64,000 nt of DNA, from contig LT629764.1 of NCBI GenBank assembly GCA_900105225.1, positions 384,098 to 448,097 on the forward strand. Reading direction: 5' to 3'. Shown in pieces: positions 60,675 through 64,000 of this stretch; the stretch's first letter is position 1, and every line of letters begins with the position of its first letter. The stretch comes from Paenibacillaceae bacterium GAS479 (lineage in GTDB: Bacteria > Bacillota > Bacilli > Paenibacillales > Paenibacillaceae). The position numbers and the translations under genes were made by a program. A model generated the notes under the pieces. The model saw only the letters and a list, made by a program, of their open reading frames with translations. It was not told where the DNA came from and did not search any database.

Positions 60675-61781
60675 TCATTGATGATCGGCGCCGATTGCTT
60701 CGGTAATCCTTGTATAACCGTCCTTGCGCAGAAGCTCTCTCAGCCCGATCGCAATTTCCTTGATGACCCCCGGTCCCCGGTAAATCATCGATGTGTATAT
60801 CTCCACCAGCGAAGCACCTGCTCGAATCTTGGCATATGCATCCTCTGCTGTGAAAATGCCGCCTGATCCGATGATCGGCAGCTTGCCTCCAGTCAACCGG
60901 TACAACTCGGAAATGACCTCTGTAGACCGCTCCCGAAGCGGACGTCCGCTCAGCCCGCCGGTCTCCCGCTCATTGACATGGGTCAAGCCTTCCCGGCTAA
61001 GCGTTGTGTTCGTCGCGATAATTCCGTTTACTCCGCTGCTGGCAATCGTCTCTGCCGTGAGCTCGAGCTGTTCACCCGTCATATCAGGCGCGATTTTGAC
61101 CAGCACCGGCTTGGCTGGCGCTCCCGCTTTGCGGCCCTGTGCTCTTATTTCTTCCGTTACAGCAGCCAACAAGACACGCAGCTCATCGCCATGTTGCAGT
61201 GCGCGAAGGTCCGGAGTATTGGGAGAGCTGATATTGACCACAAAAAGATCAGCATGAGCATATAAATCCCGAATACAAGTTATGTAGTCTTCGTGAGCGA
61301 GCTCGTTCGGCGTCGCTTTGTTTTTGCCGATATTGACAAACACCGGAATTTTGCGCTGACGCAAAGCGCCGAGTCTAGCCGCCATGGCCGTCGTTCCGTC
61401 ATTGTTGAAACCCATCCGATTGATGAGCGCCTCGTCAGAGGGCAATCGGAACAGTCTTGGCAGTTCATTGCCAGACTGAGCCTTCGGCGTCACCGTGCCG
61501 ACTTCCATGAAGCTGAATCCGACACTGGAAAATCCTTCAACAGACTTAGCGTTTTTGTCTAAGCCTGCTGCTAGCCCGACGGGATGACGAAAGCTCAGGC
61601 CCAACAGCTCGGTACGCAGCTCCGCCATGTCAGGCACTCCGTACATGCTCCCAAGCACAGAGGTCATACCAGGCACTCGTGCCGCCTGATGCAGGCCATC
61701 AATGACAAGATGATGCGCTTTCTCCGGGTCCATGCGGAAAAATACTGGCTTGGCAAATGATTGGTAAAGCAACCTCTTCAC
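60675..61781 (-). CDS. pyrD: Dihydroorotate dehydrogenase (quinone), class 2
   Basis: 368 residues. N-terminal membrane-contact helix FAKPVFFRMDPEKAHHLVI, then the FMN barrel: PVGLAAGLDKNAKSVEGFSS, NRMGFNNDG, FVVNISSPNTPDLRALQ with the catalytic Ser, and IIGSGGIFTAEDAYAKIRAGAS. It oxidises dihydroorotate and passes electrons to quinone in pyrimidine synthesis. The GTG at 61781 has AGGA 5 bases upstream. It stands apart from any pyr operon here. Confidence 0.94.
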   Translation of the reverse strand: MKRLLYQSFAKPVFFRMDPEKAHHLVIDGLHQAARVPGMTSVLGSMYGVPDMAELRTELLGLSFRHPVGLAAGLDKNAKSVEGFSSVGFSFMEVGTVTPKAQSGNELPRLFRLPSDEALINRMGFNNDGTTAMAARLGALRQRKIPVFVNIGKNKATPNELAHEDYITCIRDLYAHADLFVVNISSPNTPDLRALQHGDELRVLLAAVTEEIRAQGRKAGAPAKPVLVKIAPDMTGEQLELTAETIASSGVNGIIATNTTLSREGLTHVNERETGGLSGRPLRERSTEVISELYRLTGGKLPIIGSGGIFTAEDAYAKIRAGASLVEIYTSMIYRGPGVIKEIAIGLRELLRKDGYTRITEAIGADHQ

Positions 61782-61958
61782 TCCGTTCCTACAGTAAATG
61801 CTCCGCCCTTCAGTTTATCGCGTTCAGCCCCAAAAGAAAAGAGCGCAGCACAAAGGTAGCGTTTCCATACTGGAAAAACGACCAAGCTATTGCCCAACCC
61901 TGCTGCAAGCGATTACAATAGAAAAGCTATAGAAACCGACCTGAAAGGGGATAGAACG

Positions 61959-62099
61959 ATGAGCTCTGCCAAACGCAAACCCCCCACCCGCAAACAAACA
62001 AGGAATGACGAACCTAACCGCAAAGCAATCGCTATCTTCTCGACTGTTTTTGGCTTGCTGGCCATCCTCATGATCGTCCTACTCGTAGTTTATAACTGA
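61959..62099 (+). CDS. Small single-helix membrane protein, unknown function
   Basis: 46 residues: a basic start SSAKRKPPTRKQTRNDEPNR and one helix AIAIFSTVFGLLAILMIVLL. ATG 61959 follows AAAGGGG at 9 bases. Divergent from pyrD. Likely a short inner-membrane protein; no family recognised. Confidence 0.7.
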   Translation: MSSAKRKPPTRKQTRNDEPNRKAIAIFSTVFGLLAILMIVLLVVYN

Positions 62100-62112
62100 C
62101 ATTGGTCAGACT

Positions 62113-63765
62113 TTATAACAACCAGTTATACACTTTATTCGGATTCTCTTCAGTCGATACGGGCCGCACTTTGTAGCGGCTCTTCGTTGTGCCCTGCGGT
62201 GCTTCCTGTGGTTTCAAATGCTCCAAACCTCCAGCCTGGATGGTGACAGGCGTACCGATTGGCACTAAATCGTATAACTCCTCTGCATCTTGACGCCCTA
62301 TTCTCACGCACCCAAGCGATTCATCCTTGCTTATGGAATCCAAATCATTGGTAGCGTGAATGGCATATCTTGTACCCGATAAAGTCATGCCGCGACTACT
62401 GAACGGCCCCGTTGTAGTGCCGTTAGGATTGCGGACCTTCTCGCTAATTGCGTATTGGCCGAGAGGTGTTTTGGTTCCGCCAAGTCCCACCGGATAAATC
62501 CGCACCACAACAGATCCGCTTAGCAGCGCCAAGCGATGCGTTTTGACGTCGACAACAATACGAAAGCTCTCTGACATTGCAGAAGCAAGTTTGCCACGCT
62601 GCACTTTCTCGGCTGCTTCATTCTCCTGCGAAGCCGCTTCCGTTCCGCCTCCCTTACTCGCCTCCGAGCCACGAGCAGTAGCCAGCATTTCCGCAAAGAG
62701 CCCCTCCATTCCGTCTGCCTTACCCGCAAGAATATTGTTCGGGTACGGACGCGTCAGATCGGCGAGCGACTTTGGCCACTTCCCATTGATCCGGTAATAA
62801 CTTCTAATTCCGCTAATGACGGACCAACGCTGCTCCTGAAGGAGCCTTTCCGCCTTTACAACTTTATCCACCGACTCGGAAAGACCGCTTTCGCAGTTGC
62901 ACATATCCTGCGAAACCGGCTCCTGCAGCAAATACGATCCAGCCCGTTCCGTGCGGGAAGCTGATGCCGCTCCAACCGCTGGAAGCTCCCAGCGATAATG
63001 TTTACCCGCACGTGGCAGTGTCAAAGCTGCCACTTGATTCCATTTATTCGTGAGTCGAAGTGACTCTGCAGCCGAGACAGCCCCTGATACAAAAGCCGGG
63101 CCGTCAACCCACACCATACCTTGCATGGCAGTGCTGTGGACTAGAGCTGATGACTTGTTCTCCCGTTGTTGATCCACCGCGCCAGGCAGCGGCTCCTTCA
63201 CACCTGGCTTAACTGTTGCAGCTTCCTGTACGGGCTGATTTCCAGGTGCGGAAGAAGCTGCAGGGATCAACAGCAGTCCAGCCAAAACAGCAAGTCCAAT
63301 GCGTATAGCTAACCGGCCGCGGCGCGGTTCTTCATTCCAGGAAGAAAGCAGCTCTTCAGCAGGGATCAAGCTGTTCTCATAAGGGTGAGGAGAGTTTTCG
63401 TATGCTTCATATATGGGTCCGGATCGAAGATAACAATAATTAGCCTTGGCTTCCTTGCCGAGACGTGCATACGTTTTACCGAGCAGGAACCAAGCCATCT
63501 TGTTATGTGAATGAGCCGTCACATACTTTTTTAGCTCGTCAAGTCGGCGCTCCAACGCCGCTTCTTGCAGCATTTCCGTTGGCCCAGCAATGACTGACGC
63601 ATTTGCGGCTTCACCCATTTCGGCGGATGTAGTCCCAGTGTCGCTCCCCAGTCGTTGCTCCCTCCTGCCGAGTTCATCCGGCAGTGACTTGAGCTCGCCA
63701 TTCGCATTCGCAGCAGGCTTCGCGGTCTGCTCCGCCGCTTTCGGCCTTTTGTTCTTCCCCTCCAT
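62113..63765 (-). CDS. L,D-transpeptidase (YkuD domain) with TPR-like cytoplasmic start
   Basis: 550 residues. Residues 1-155 are cytoplasmic, with a TPR-like pair (KMAWFLLGKTYARLGKEAKA); a helix follows at about 157-172 (IGLAVLAGLLLIPAAS). A linker and a long extracellular part precede the YkuD domain: FRIVVDVKTHRLALLSG and HATNDLDSISKDESLGC with H470 and catalytic C486. It should crosslink peptidoglycan at diaminopimelate. The large N-terminal addition is unusual. Converges on the small membrane gene. Confidence 0.88.
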   Translation of the reverse strand: MEGKNKRPKAAEQTAKPAANANGELKSLPDELGRREQRLGSDTGTTSAEMGEAANASVIAGPTEMLQEAALERRLDELKKYVTAHSHNKMAWFLLGKTYARLGKEAKANYCYLRSGPIYEAYENSPHPYENSLIPAEELLSSWNEEPRRGRLAIRIGLAVLAGLLLIPAASSAPGNQPVQEAATVKPGVKEPLPGAVDQQRENKSSALVHSTAMQGMVWVDGPAFVSGAVSAAESLRLTNKWNQVAALTLPRAGKHYRWELPAVGAASASRTERAGSYLLQEPVSQDMCNCESGLSESVDKVVKAERLLQEQRWSVISGIRSYYRINGKWPKSLADLTRPYPNNILAGKADGMEGLFAEMLATARGSEASKGGGTEAASQENEAAEKVQRGKLASAMSESFRIVVDVKTHRLALLSGSVVVRIYPVGLGGTKTPLGQYAISEKVRNPNGTTTGPFSSRGMTLSGTRYAIHATNDLDSISKDESLGCVRIGRQDAEELYDLVPIGTPVTIQAGGLEHLKPQEAPQGTTKSRYKVRPVSTEENPNKVYNWLL

Positions 63766-63858
63766 ACGTTTCCTTCCCTTCCCGGAACCGGTCTTACTAT
63801 TGTTATCGGCATTTAGCTACTGCAGCGTTTGGCAATCCCCGGAACGTTTTATAAAAGC

Positions 63859-63886
63859 AAAAAACCTGCCCGGAAAGCCGGACAGG
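63859..63886 (-). terminator. Terminator of the ferredoxin gene
   Basis: CCTGTCCGG and CCGGGCAGG with one mismatch, then TTTTTTGC on the minus strand, 18 bases past the stop. Confidence 0.8.
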
Positions 63887-63903
63887 CACATAAACAGGTA
63901 TGA

Positions 63904-64000
<97 letters not shown>

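Overview
The window looks like a low-to-mid GC Gram-positive chromosome, most probably a Paenibacillus or close relative. This is inferred from gene content only: YesM/YesN-type two-component systems beside CUT1 sugar ABC transporters, LplB/LplC-type permeases, a GH78 rhamnosidase with an AraC partner, YkvI, YwbE, YneQ, Xpt, a YjcZ-like sporulation peptide, a YjbM-type alarmone synthetase, strong AGGAGG ribosome sites and frequent TTG/GTG starts.

Layout. 1-3.8 kb: a drug-efflux MFS gene divergent from its TetR regulator, then two AT-rich cell-surface genes, the second apparently frameshifted. 3.8-11.7 kb: a sugar-type ABC operon (binding protein, a TIM-barrel-like protein, two permeases, an FAD oxidoreductase) headed by its own sensor kinase and AraC-type response regulator. 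11.8-18.4 kb: HxlR/SDR pair, Ogt, polysaccharide deacetylase, tRNA-Leu(CAG), TetR/FAD-monooxygenase pair with a large operator palindrome, and a nucleoside transporter. 18.4-24.6 kb: a tRNA-Leu pseudogene that keeps its promoter, GH78 rhamnosidase with divergent AraC regulator, a TPR-like membrane protein, RidA, and a second tRNA-Leu(CAG). 24.6-36.3 kb: mostly housekeeping or conserved genes (Xpt, YkvI, GT4, diguanylate cyclase, HAD, phosphoesterase, PspA and its DUF4178 partner behind a sigma-W-like promoter, AI-2E family permease, DUF3891, GNAT) plus a decayed ABM monooxygenase.

36.5-46.3 kb: a seven-gene operon with a divergent LacI regulator. It encodes an Lpl-type ABC transporter, a Gfo/Idh/MocA dehydrogenase, two related TIM-barrel/beta-sandwich proteins and a two-domain acyltransferase-like protein. 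It is the best candidate here for an uncharacterised glycan-use pathway. 46.4-49.3 kb: an accessory island of decayed GNAT copy, an AT-rich two-gene cassette of unknown function, an IS4-type transposase fragment and a NUDIX gene. 49.4-52.7 kb: LacI, BadF-type sugar kinase and GH4 phospho-glycosidase in one operon with twin upstream operators and no PTS gene in sight.

52.8-64 kb: broken alpha/beta hydrolase, nitroreductase, YneQ/YwbE, a DEAD-box helicase with a repetitive RGG/SGG-rich tail, a YjcZ-like peptide, a four-copy palindromic repeat element, a CD3324-type gene overlapped by a strong-RBS small ORF, an RsuA-type pseudouridine synthase with an acidic insertion, alarmone synthetase, PyrD, an L,D-transpeptidase and the 3' end of a ferredoxin gene. 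No rRNA, CRISPR array, prophage or riboswitch was recognised.
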